DNA from: Natronomicrosphaera sp040876735
GTDB lineage: Bacteria > Planctomycetota > Phycisphaerae > Phycisphaerales > Phycisphaeraceae
Assembly: GCA_040876735.1 (NCBI GenBank)
Contig: JBBDPC010000165.1
Coordinates: forward strand, 1 to 53,975
Length of the DNA stretch: 53,975 nt
Direction: 5' to 3'
The notes beneath the pieces are model-generated. The model was not told the origin of the DNA. It made no database searches and saw only the letters and a list, made by a program, of their open reading frames with translations. The position numbers and the translations under genes are program-made. Below, one piece after another: positions 15,181-22,431 of this stretch (its first letter is position 1; the number at the start of each line of letters is the position of its first letter).

Positions 15181-15591
15181 TTACGGCTGGCTGATGCCCG
15201 CGTCCGGCTTCTCCGCGGTGGCGCCGTCGACGATCCTGCCGGTTTGCAGGTTGATGAGCTGCGTGCCGCCACTTCGGCTGCTGACGTGAAGGGTCTGGCC
15301 TTCGACGGCCAGCAAGGCTTCGGTCCGCTCGCCGATGCGGATGTTGGCGCCCCCGGCCTGGGCGACCGCGTTGCGCACATCGGTGCCGAGGTCGAGAATC
15401 TGCTCATCGCTGAAGCCGGCGTAACGCATGATGCGCACCACCTGCGGCGCATCCAGCGCGGCGGTATGCGACGTGGACATCGCCGACACCCGCGCCGGCT
15501 CTTGTGCGCTCTGGCATCCGCCCAACAGCGTGCCGCAGGCAAGCAGCATCACGGCACACAACAGCGGGGGGGTGAAACGTTGCTCGATCAT
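15181..15591 (-). CDS. small lipoprotein coupled to a secretin gene (pilotin candidate)
   Basis: A 136-residue lipoprotein. The signal peptide is about residues 1-25, ending in LLGGC (Cys26). The mature part has a short helical segment (SDEQILDLGTDVRNAVAQAGG, about 61-80) followed by beta-prone sequence. Its ATG overlaps the TGA of the secretin gene (ATGA, 15588-15591), so the two are translated together. Small outer-membrane lipoproteins encoded beside secretins often act as pilotins that bring the secretin to the outer membrane. That role is inferred from position, length and lipidation only; I see no pilotin signature. A structural lipoprotein of the same complex is the alternative. Confidence 0.7.
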   Translation of the reverse strand: MIEQRFTPPLLCAVMLLACGTLLGGCQSAQEPARVSAMSTSHTAALDAPQVVRIMRYAGFSDEQILDLGTDVRNAVAQAGGANIRIGERTEALLAVEGQTLHVSSRSGGTQLINLQTGRIVDGATAEKPDAGISQP

Positions 15592-16973
15592 GGTTGCTTG
15601 CTCGCGTTGACCTCTTCGAGGGCCTGCTCCAGTAGCGGCCGAAACTGTTCGGAGCTGATCGCCGGGATCGTGGCCGGGTGCTCCCGCTCACGCGCATCGC
15701 TGGGTGATTCGACGATGCTGGCCGTCACGAACACCGCCAGTTGCCGGGTGTCCGTCTGTCGCCGACGGTTGCGGAACAACTCGCCCAGCACCGGCACATC
15801 GCCCGCGCCGGGTGTGCGGGAGTGGACGTTCTGGTTGCGGACGTCCATCAGCCCCGCCACCGCCGCCGTGCCGCCGTCGTCCACCCGCACGGTGCTCTCG
15901 GCGATCCGCCGGCTGACCACCGGCAGGTTCGACTGCCCGCGTGCGACCACGTCGCTGACTTCCACTTCCATCGTCAGCACCACCTCGCCGTCGTCGGTGA
16001 TGCGCGGCCGAATGTTCAGAATCGTGCCCGTCTCGATCTTCTCCAACTGCGAACGCGCGAACGCGCCGTCGGTCACGATCTCGAAGTATTCCTCCGTCGT
16101 CACGCGGATCACCGCATCCCGGCCGTCCTGCCCGAGCACCTGCGGACTGGCGATGATCGATGCCTCGTCGTTCTGCGACAGCAGGTTCAGCGTCAGCAGC
16201 AGCCCGTTGGTGAAATCGCGCCCCGGCGTATAGCCGATGCGGATGCCCCACGGCCAACTCGCCCCCGACGCGCCGCCCCCGTGCAGCGAATCATCCGAAA
16301 ACGTCCCCGCCGCCACCTGCGGAAAATCCCACTTCACCCCCATGTTCAGCAGGTCCGTATGCTCCAGCACCACCACCCGCGCGTGCAGCAGCACGTGCCC
16401 CGGCGGCGCGTCGATCAAACGCAGGTCGGCCTCAATCCGGTCCAGCAGCTCCGGCGGCGCGGTGATCACCGCCGTGCTCGACTGCTCGTCCGCACGCACG
16501 TAAGCCTGATAACCCGGGGCCAGCAGCGCCACCGCCTCATCCGCCGGTACATGCCCGAGCTTCAGCCGACGCGTCTGCGCCACTTCCATGAACGCCGCGT
16601 CGCCCTCGGCCGGCGAGTAGACCAGGTAATAGTCATCCATCTCCAGCACCGCGTAGCCCGTGCCCGCCAGCACCATCTTCAACGCCCGGTCCAGCGGCAT
16701 GTCGTCGAACTCGGCGGTCACGATCCCGCCCACGCTCGGGTCGGGAATGATCGTCACCCCCGCCTGCGCGCCGAGATCCTGCAACGCGTTGCGCAGATCC
16801 GTGTCGAGAAAAATGTTGCTCACCCGCGGCAGCTCTTCCGCCGCTGCGTCGTCTTCCTGCGCCGCCGCCGGCCTGGCCGACAGCGCCACGCAAAGCCCCG
16901 CCGCCAGCAGCACAGGCCCCCAGTGACCGATTCGCATCATCCCCCGCTTTCGATCAAAGCCACCGGCCATCAT
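15588..16973 (-). CDS. stand-alone secretin (type II/III secretion and type IV pilus secretin family)
   Basis: A 461-residue exported protein. After a signal peptide (about 13-39, ending SARPAAAQ) come an STN/N0-like domain (about 48-120: SNIFLDTDLRNALQDLGAQ...), an N1-like ring domain (about 130-190) and the secretin core (about 190-440). The core carries the typical TGTILNIRPRITDDGEV strand and the late motif VPVLGELFRNRRR followed by LAVFVTASIV. It should form a gated outer-membrane channel. No secretion ATPase, inner-membrane platform or pseudopilin is encoded nearby, which is unusual for T2SS or pili. The ATG at 16973 overlaps the stop of the upstream PapD-like gene; a later ATG at 16940 is also possible. 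A coupled lipoprotein gene follows. Confidence 0.88.
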   Translation of the reverse strand: MMAGGFDRKRGMMRIGHWGPVLLAAGLCVALSARPAAAQEDDAAAEELPRVSNIFLDTDLRNALQDLGAQAGVTIIPDPSVGGIVTAEFDDMPLDRALKMVLAGTGYAVLEMDDYYLVYSPAEGDAAFMEVAQTRRLKLGHVPADEAVALLAPGYQAYVRADEQSSTAVITAPPELLDRIEADLRLIDAPPGHVLLHARVVVLEHTDLLNMGVKWDFPQVAAGTFSDDSLHGGGASGASWPWGIRIGYTPGRDFTNGLLLTLNLLSQNDEASIIASPQVLGQDGRDAVIRVTTEEYFEIVTDGAFARSQLEKIETGTILNIRPRITDDGEVVLTMEVEVSDVVARGQSNLPVVSRRIAESTVRVDDGGTAAVAGLMDVRNQNVHSRTPGAGDVPVLGELFRNRRRQTDTRQLAVFVTASIVESPSDAREREHPATIPAISSEQFRPLLEQALEEVNASKQP

Positions 16974-18670
16974 TCGCCCCCTTCGGCGTCCAGCGCCGCC
17001 GGCTCCGCATCCGCGTCCGCCGCGTCAAGCTCCAGTGCGTCGGGGTCCTCGTCATCGAGAATCTCCACCGACTTGCTGCCGTCCTCCTCTTCTTCGACAC
17101 GAATCGCCAGCCGCTTGACCACCGAACCATCCTCCCCATACCGCAACCGCGCCTGCAGGATGTACTGCCCCGGCTCCACGTCGGCGAAATCCAACTCTCC
17201 GCCAAACTGACGCACGCCCAACGGCAGCAGAATCCCCGCCTCACCGCTCAGCGACGACGATGTCACCGTCCGAGCCCCGGCCCCCAGCAGTTCCGTCTCG
17301 CCATGCACGTCGTCCAGATGCACGTTCCCCACGTTGCTCAACTGCGTCTGCACGATGTAGCGAGACTCCTCATCCGACGCCAGCGCCAGCCGTTCCATCT
17401 GCACCTTCGGCTCGGCAGGAACTTCTGCGTTGCTCACCGTCAGCAGTGTTTGCGTTGTCCCGGCACTCTGGCCGTCCGCGTAGTTCGCGTGCAGCACCAG
17501 GTGCGCGTAGTACCGGGCATGGTCCACGTCCTCCCGCGGCACGCGCGTCAGCACCCGCAGGTTCTGCCGGCCGCCGCCGCGCAGCGTAAACGTGTCCGGC
17601 CGCACCTGCACCCATTCCACCGCCGACAATGCGTCCCCCCGCAACTCGCCCAGCGCCACCCCCTGCAAGCCCGACGGCAAGACCGCCTCGGCCCGGACCT
17701 CCAGCGGGTCTTCCGACGGATTCTCCACCCGCACCACGCTCGTCCGCACCGCCCCCGGCGTCGCGTCGAACGCCACTTCCGCCGGCTCCAGGATCAACGC
17801 CGTGTCATATGCCAGCGTGTCCACGTCCGGATCACCTTCAAATTCAATTTCCTTATCCAGCGGCGCGACCCGCCGGCCATCGACGTACAACTCCCCCCGC
17901 AGCCGATACGTCCCCGACGGCAGCCGCCGCTCCAGGTCATCGCCCAGCGATAGCGTCACACCGGGGATGATGCCGCGTTCTGGAATCTCAACGCGGGAAA
18001 CGGGCCGCCAACGGTCATCTGAGAGGCGCTCGACGCGAACCTCACCGCGGATGCGCGAGTAAGTGCGCCCTTCATTGATAACGTGCATACCTGCCAGCGT
18101 TGTGCCTGGCAAACCGTCTGCTGGTTCGCGGTAGATCATCTCCATGTCATCCAAGTCCACCTGTTGGCGCACCGGTCGGCCTTGGATTTCGACGATCACG
18201 GGAATCAGGAAGCGCACACGCACCACCAGGCCGGTCGCTCCCGGACGCGGGGGCTGTTCGGCAATGATTCCCGCCACATAGGTGCCGCGGGCTCCGGGTG
18301 GAACTTCCAGACTGACCGTGACCCGCTCGGTGCTGGCTGGCTCGAGATCGATTGTTTGCCGGTCGAAACTGATCCATGATCGGCAGGACGAAAGATGGGA
18401 CACGTCCGTCTCTGAATCCGGTTCGATCAGTTGCCAACTGCCCGCCGGCGTCTGCGACAGCTCAACCAGGCGGAGCGCCATGTCCCGCGTCTCATCGGTG
18501 GTGGTGTTGCGCAGTTCCAGAACCGTTTCAGCCGTCCGTCCCGCCGGGACGGCCAGTTCCATCCGCATCGGTTTCACCTGGAAACCCTGTCCGAAGACTG
18601 GCATAGCGGGTAGAAGACCGAGCACGACGACCAGAGCCAGGCTCCCGCGAACCATGCTTGACAACTTCAT
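16970..18670 (-). CDS. large exported PapD/DUF916-like beta-sandwich protein
   Basis: A 566-residue exported protein starting MKLSSMVRGSLALVV with a signal peptide cleaved after about residue 27 (PVFGQ). The first 170 residues resemble pilus-chaperone-type or DUF916 immunoglobulin folds: FQVKPMRMELAVPAGRTAE, the LELRN strand, then VTVSLEVPPGARGTYVAG. At least two further Ig-like domains follow (about 200-290 and 300-420), and the last 30 residues are very acidic. There is no transmembrane anchor. An in-frame GTG at 18742 would add 24 residues without a signal. The gene overlaps the secretin gene by ATGA. It probably binds the small secreted proteins encoded upstream, or anchors them, in the periplasm or at the surface. 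Fold-level similarity only, so the function is inferred. Confidence 0.72.
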   Translation of the reverse strand: MKLSSMVRGSLALVVVLGLLPAMPVFGQGFQVKPMRMELAVPAGRTAETVLELRNTTTDETRDMALRLVELSQTPAGSWQLIEPDSETDVSHLSSCRSWISFDRQTIDLEPASTERVTVSLEVPPGARGTYVAGIIAEQPPRPGATGLVVRVRFLIPVIVEIQGRPVRQQVDLDDMEMIYREPADGLPGTTLAGMHVINEGRTYSRIRGEVRVERLSDDRWRPVSRVEIPERGIIPGVTLSLGDDLERRLPSGTYRLRGELYVDGRRVAPLDKEIEFEGDPDVDTLAYDTALILEPAEVAFDATPGAVRTSVVRVENPSEDPLEVRAEAVLPSGLQGVALGELRGDALSAVEWVQVRPDTFTLRGGGRQNLRVLTRVPREDVDHARYYAHLVLHANYADGQSAGTTQTLLTVSNAEVPAEPKVQMERLALASDEESRYIVQTQLSNVGNVHLDDVHGETELLGAGARTVTSSSLSGEAGILLPLGVRQFGGELDFADVEPGQYILQARLRYGEDGSVVKRLAIRVEEEEDGSKSVEILDDEDPDALELDAADADAEPAALDAEGGE

Positions 18671-18866
18671 AAAATCCCATCGTTGCATCACAACTGCTTT
18701 CGATCCTGCGTCCTGCCCCTTCCGCGTATCAGCAATCGCCACAACCTGCGATCACCGCGACATACGATGCCTTGGCGTAAGGCCGACTGACGGGGCTGAA
18801 TCATCATCAGAATGTCTATCGGCACACGAAGCCTGGATGGCCAACATTCTTGCCGTGGATTGATCC

Positions 18867-18901
18867 AAAAAGACGAGGAAAGCCGTTAGGCTTTCCTCGT
18901 C
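18867..18901 (-). terminator. intrinsic terminator inside the secreted-protein cluster
   Basis: On the minus strand, GACGAGGAAAGCC pairs perfectly with GGCTTTCCTCGTC (13 bases, TAAC loop) and is followed by a run of five T. It sits 31 bases after the stop of the gene ending at 18933. It therefore separates the exported subunit genes from the PapD-like/secretin/lipoprotein trio, which must use read-through or its own promoter in 18671-18866. Confidence 0.9.
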
Positions 18902-18932
18902 GTGTGTCCTGCCAGCCGCGAAGTGCGGCAAA

Positions 18933-19535
18933 TCAATCCTGCGCGGCAATCGTCCAGACCACGTTGAAGGACGGCTGCACGCCAGCTTCAGGCATGTAGT
19001 TCCGCGAATCAGCGAAATACTGAATCGGCATCTGGTTGTCGTTGAGTTGGCCCGGGGCCGACGCGACATCGCTGAACGCCAGCACGGTATCACCGACGCC
19101 AGCCGAACTCACCTGGTTGGCAAAGTTACCGGTCGCACTGATGTAGCCGCTACCTTGTTCACGGCGCCAACTGATCACCTTCTCGGCGTTCGCATCGCCC
19201 GGCACTGTCCAGCTCGATGCCGGATTGACCAGCACGTGGAACTGGGTGTTGTCGGGAATGTCATCATCAATTTCCACGAACACGTCGATGTCGACGTTCG
19301 AGATGTAATTCACCGTCCGGTCGACGGCATTGGCCGAGCCCTGGTTCTCGCCGGCATCGACGATGCTGAGGCCGACGGCCGCGGTCCCCGTGTTCATCTC
19401 GATCATTTCTTCGACCGTCACGGTCACCGGCACGGTGGTCTGGTCAGGGCTCCACGGGTTCGACTGCGCCATCGCCGGCGCGGCCATCATGCCCATCGCT
19501 GCGATACCCATCAATGCATGCTTCAAAGTCTTCAT
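18933..19535 (-). CDS. small secreted beta-rich protein, WTIAA-ending family, member 1
   Basis: A 200-residue exported protein. The signal peptide is MKTLKHALMGIAAMGMMAAP-AMA (1-23). The mature chain is rich in beta-branched residues and acidic, starting PVTVTVEEMIEMNTG, and closes with PSFNVVWTIAAQD. The last segment matches the end of the next gene's product (PSFDIIWTIAASD), so the two are paralogues. The overall pattern is that of a single-domain fibre or surface-coat subunit. GAGGAA precedes the ATG at 19535. The 5' leader carries a hairpin closely similar to that of its paralogue (19561-19595). A terminator follows directly. No known family recognised. Confidence 0.78.
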   Translation of the reverse strand: MKTLKHALMGIAAMGMMAAPAMAQSNPWSPDQTTVPVTVTVEEMIEMNTGTAAVGLSIVDAGENQGSANAVDRTVNYISNVDIDVFVEIDDDIPDNTQFHVLVNPASSWTVPGDANAEKVISWRREQGSGYISATGNFANQVSSAGVGDTVLAFSDVASAPGQLNDNQMPIQYFADSRNYMPEAGVQPSFNVVWTIAAQD

Positions 19536-19560
19536 CTTGCGTTCCTCTTTTCTGAAAGGG

Positions 19561-19595
19561 TGCCCCGGGAAAAGTCTCTTTTCCCCCCAAGGGCG
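19561..19595 (-). promoter_or_regulatory. leader hairpin shared by the two WTIAA paralogues (copy 1)
   Basis: In plus-strand letters the block runs from TGCCCC (19561) to GGGCG (19595). It encloses GGGAAAAG/CTTTTCCC, an eight-base stem with a three-base loop. In the transcript it lies about 25 bases before the start codon and just before the ribosome binding site. The same arrangement recurs at 20259-20287 before the paralogous gene. A conserved RNA element is likely; protein or ligand unknown. Confidence 0.55.
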
Positions 19596-19712
19596 AGTTT
19601 TGAAAGTCCAGCCGGAACACACGTCACGGCCTGATTGCGTCCTCTTGAGCGGGTTACGTTTCCAGACCGACCGGCTGCCCGCTCACGTCAGCCAGCCGGG
19701 AGAGTCTCTCGA

Positions 19713-20237
19713 TCAGTCTGACGCCGCGATCGTCCAGATAATGTCGAACGACGGGATCGTCGTCGAGGCGTCTGGCATTTCGCTGCCGTAGACTTTCGTG
19801 GCATAAACCACGTCCACGCTGTTACCGGTCAGCGGATCAAGCACCACGGGAGAACTGGCAGGCGTCAGGCCGCCTCCGACATAGCTCTGGGTCCCGTCAA
19901 GCTCACGATGCCATTGACCGTCGGCGTCGGTATCCGGGTCATTCAGGTCGGCGGGGTCGACAAGCACATAAAACGACGTGCCCGGCATGATGTCGCCGTC
20001 CAGTTCGAACGACAGATCGAACGGCGTGTTCGCCGTCCACAACACACTGCCATTGGTGCTGGCGAGGCTTGTATCGTCCTGAATCTCCAGGTCGATCGTG
20101 TTGTCATCGACCTCCACGCTGACGTACTCCGCCACCGTGACGTTCACCTCCACCACGGCGGTTTCATCCGCCAAGGCGGGGGCGGCAGCGAGGCCCAATG
20201 CGGCCATGCCTGCCATAATGTGTCTCGTACACTTCAT
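19713..20237 (-). CDS. small secreted beta-rich protein, WTIAA-ending family, member 2
   Basis: A 174-residue exported protein: signal peptide 1-24 (ending APALA), then a beta-rich acidic mature chain (VVEVNVTVAEYVSVEVDDN) that ends PSFDIIWTIAASD. It shares the ending, size and layout with the gene at 18933 and should be a paralogue with the same fold. AGGAGAG sits six bases before the ATG at 20237. The leader carries the conserved hairpin block (20259-20287). About 175 bases separate it from the following gene, so each paralogue keeps its own leader. No cysteines remain in the mature part, so a fold stabilised by strand exchange or calcium is more likely than one held by disulfides. Function inferred only from context. 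Confidence 0.78.
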   Translation of the reverse strand: MKCTRHIMAGMAALGLAAAPALADETAVVEVNVTVAEYVSVEVDDNTIDLEIQDDTSLASTNGSVLWTANTPFDLSFELDGDIMPGTSFYVLVDPADLNDPDTDADGQWHRELDGTQSYVGGGLTPASSPVVLDPLTGNSVDVVYATKVYGSEMPDASTTIPSFDIIWTIAASD

Positions 20238-20258
20238 CCGCGCTCTCCTTTCCTGTTG

Positions 20259-20287
20259 TGCCCCGGAAGACTTTCTTCCCACGGGCG
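20259..20287 (-). promoter_or_regulatory. leader hairpin shared by the two WTIAA paralogues (copy 2)
   Basis: Runs from TGCCCC at 20259 to CGGGCG ending at 20287, enclosing GGAAGA/TCTTCC with a three-base loop. Flanks (TGCCCCGG...GGGCG) and the distance to the ribosome binding site match copy 1 while the stem letters differ, which suggests the structure itself is conserved. Confidence 0.55.
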
Positions 20288-20404
20288 ATGCGTAGTGATC
20301 TGCGACCACCACAAGTGGCCACCTCTTGTTTCTAATCACGGGCTCGTCGTCGGCTCGGAGTGCTCCATATCGTTTTCGTGCCTGTCTCGACTATCCCCTA
20401 GCGA

Positions 20405-20971
20405 TCACGAGGATGGGTTGATCGTAAGTGTGACTGTGCCAATAGCTCCCTGCGGGCTTACACCTTCTACCGCCACACCGACACCAGACCCCGTCATACT
20501 GAAATCAAAGGAACGTAAATCCGCGCCGCCACTGGGAACCTGGCGAGTCGTAATTGTCAGAAGGAAGTCTCTCGTTTCATTCACTTGTATCGACGCGAGC
20601 GCAGGGGCCGGCTGCGGTTCCTCGCCTGATGCGACAGACCCTGCAGTGAGTCCGGCACTCCAGTCGTTTTGCAGTGTTGTTGAGTCGATTTGGAGCGTCA
20701 CCTGTTGATTCGTCGTGATGTTCCCGTTGAACCACACATGAGCCCGGCTATTATTGTGTGCACGAATTCTCCACGGCGGCGACGCATTGCTTGTCGGCGC
20801 CTGTTGTGCCGCCGCGCCTCGGTATGCCAGCATAATCTCTGCAACTTCCACCACACCGACTTTCACCGTCACGCGCGCCTCATCGCTCGTCTGACCTGCC
20901 GTGGTGCCGGCGGTGAGCGGGAGCAGCAGCGCGAGGGTCGCGGCCATCAATGTGTGCTTCTGTTTCACCAC
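20405..20971 (-). CDS. small secreted beta-rich protein of the surface cluster
   Basis: A 188-residue exported protein with a signal peptide (1-26, ending TTAGQ). The mature chain is beta-rich (DEARVTVKVGVVEVAEIML, then VTLQIDSTTLQNDWSAG) and ends in GAIGTVTLTINPSS, a strand typical of fimbrial or coat subunits. It is a cousin rather than an obvious paralogue of the two WTIAA proteins. It starts with GTG at 20971, six bases after GAGGAG (an adjacent GTG at 20968 is equally possible). It follows the next upstream gene by only 20 bases, so the two are co-transcribed. Function unknown. Confidence 0.7.
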   Translation of the reverse strand: MVKQKHTLMAATLALLLPLTAGTTAGQTSDEARVTVKVGVVEVAEIMLAYRGAAAQQAPTSNASPPWRIRAHNNSRAHVWFNGNITTNQQVTLQIDSTTLQNDWSAGLTAGSVASGEEPQPAPALASIQVNETRDFLLTITTRQVPSGGADLRSFDFSMTGSGVGVAVEGVSPQGAIGTVTLTINPSS

Positions 20972-20991
20972 GAATCGCTCCTCGTCTTGAT

Positions 20992-21489
20992 TCAGTCAGG
21001 CGCCACGGTCACGGTCAGCACGCCGCTGTACTCGCCCGGCGAGTAGCTGTAGTCCAGTTCCTGCACGCGGAACTCCAGTTCCAGTTGGAACATGCCCGGG
21101 TTGGCCGGGCCGGTGACGTTGCGTGGTTGGTTGAGCGGCAGGAAGGTGCCGGTCTGGAAGTCGCGGACGGAGACGCGGCTGCGGGAGATCGTGGACTCCG
21201 ACGCTTCATGTTCGAGATCGGTCAGTGAGATCGTCAGGCCGCCGTGGGCGAAGTTGGCGGCGACGAGCACTTCCAGTTTCTCGTCGGGCTCGTGCAGGCC
21301 GCCGCTGTTGGGGATCACGCTGCCGAGGTCGTAGCTGCTGTCCACTTCGATGTGGAGGTACTCTTCCACGACCGGCTCAGCACCGGCGGGCCGGGCGAGG
21401 GCGAGGCTCAGCAGCAGGCCCAAGGCGAGCAGGCTGAGGCGGGCGATCGCCTGGCGTGGCGGATTGTCACGTCGAGGTCGGGTGTGCAT
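20992..21489 (-). CDS. small secreted protein ending in a fimbrial-type strand
   Basis: A 165-residue exported protein with a basic N-region and signal peptide (about 1-37, ending ARPAGA). The mature part (EEYLHIEVDSSYDLGSV...) is beta-rich and finishes with YSPGEYSGVLTVTVAPD. The PGxYSGxLTVTV pattern is common at the C-terminus of spore-coat-U/CS1-like and WxL-type surface domains. It lies five bases after the PEP-CTERM gene ending at 21495 and 20 bases before the next secreted gene, forming a tight operon. The ribosome binding site is weak, so translation may depend on coupling. Likely a subunit or adaptor of the same surface structure; this is an inference from position. Confidence 0.7.
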   Translation of the reverse strand: MHTRPRRDNPPRQAIARLSLLALGLLLSLALARPAGAEPVVEEYLHIEVDSSYDLGSVIPNSGGLHEPDEKLEVLVAANFAHGGLTISLTDLEHEASESTISRSRVSVRDFQTGTFLPLNQPRNVTGPANPGMFQLELEFRVQELDYSYSPGEYSGVLTVTVAPD

Positions 21490-21494
21490 GGTGC

Positions 21495-22364
21495 TTATTT
21501 CCCCCTTCGGCGTCGCAGGGCCAGGCCCAGGCCGGCGGTCAGGACGAGTGCGGCGGTGCCCGGCTCGGGCGTGGCGACGAGGCTGGTGGGGGCCGGGACG
21601 TCGTCACGGCTGCTCAGCGGCGCGGGGCCGGGCCAGGTGCCGGTGTAGGCGTTTTGCCAGAGGATCGCGTCGTCGATGTCGACGGCGCCGTCGTGGTTCC
21701 AGTCGCCTTCGGTCCACGTCTTGTCGAAATCGCCTGAGCCGGTGTAGTGGTTTTGCCAGACGATCATGTCGTCGACGTCGATGTCGGCGTCGAGGTCGGC
21801 GTCGCCGGGGCTGAAGGCGTGAGCGGGGTTGGCGTGGTCGTAGGTTTCGAAGGGGGTGCTTTGTTGCCAGGTGCCGTCGAGGCGGATGGCGTCGGTGTTG
21901 TCCGGGCCGGTGAGGTAGAAGTCGTGGTTGGAGACGAGCGTGCCTTCGCTGTAGCCTTGGAAGTGGAAGCGGGGCAGGTCGTCGGGGTCGGCGAACTGGT
22001 CGCCGTCGAAGTAGAGGGCGAAGCTGAGCATGCCTTCGCCGTTGTCGATGTTCGGGCCGTGGGCGACGAGGAGGTTCTGCTTGTCGTTGAGGAAGTCGAC
22101 GTCCCAGTTGAAGCCATCGAATTCGAAGTCGCGCTTCGTTTCGCCTTCGTTGTCTGGATCGGGATACTCGGCGCTGAAGCCGAGGAAGCCGTCGGGCACG
22201 GGGCTGCTGGCGAACTGGTAGCCGTCGGCGAGGCGGAGTTGGAAATGGTCGATGTTGGCGGGGTCGTAGGTCATCGACACGTACCAGGCGTGCGCCTGCG
22301 GCGGCGCGAGCGTGGTCACGGCCAGTGCCGATGCTGCAAGGATCATGGTTTGGGTGCGAATCAT
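21495..22364 (-). CDS. PEP-CTERM protein with dockerin-like calcium repeats
   Basis: A 289-residue exported protein: signal peptide (1-26, ending PQAHA), a beta-rich central domain (about 27-185), and two dockerin-type calcium-binding repeats with DxDxD-like loops (GDADLDADIDVDDMIVWQN and GDWNHDGAVDIDDAILWQN, about 187-245). The C-terminal sorting signal is ATPEPGTAALVLTAG followed by LGLALRRRR. PEP-CTERM proteins are processed by an exosortase (EpsH type) in the inner membrane and usually end up in the extracellular matrix. Paired repeats could dock to cohesin-like partners or only bind calcium. GAGAAG precedes the ATG at 22364. It is the second gene of the cluster and is followed closely by the small secreted genes. 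Confidence 0.85.
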   Translation of the reverse strand: MIRTQTMILAASALAVTTLAPPQAHAWYVSMTYDPANIDHFQLRLADGYQFASSPVPDGFLGFSAEYPDPDNEGETKRDFEFDGFNWDVDFLNDKQNLLVAHGPNIDNGEGMLSFALYFDGDQFADPDDLPRFHFQGYSEGTLVSNHDFYLTGPDNTDAIRLDGTWQQSTPFETYDHANPAHAFSPGDADLDADIDVDDMIVWQNHYTGSGDFDKTWTEGDWNHDGAVDIDDAILWQNAYTGTWPGPAPLSSRDDVPAPTSLVATPEPGTAALVLTAGLGLALRRRRGK

Positions 22365-22431
22365 CGTCTTCTCTTTCTCCGCCTCCACGGATCAGAAAAC
22401 CGGCCTCGTGCGAACGAGCGTTCTCCTGGAC

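Noticed and set aside
15741..17210. 489-codon plus-strand frame opposite the secretin and PapD-like genes
   Set aside because: Arginine/histidine/proline-rich shadow without export signal or motif, while the opposite strand has clear secretin features.
19600..19712. Possible c-di-GMP-I riboswitch before the WTIAA gene (GGACGCAA and GGCC words seen)
   Set aside because: Only a few core letters match; the tetraloop-receptor arrangement and conserved GGGCAAACC part are missing.
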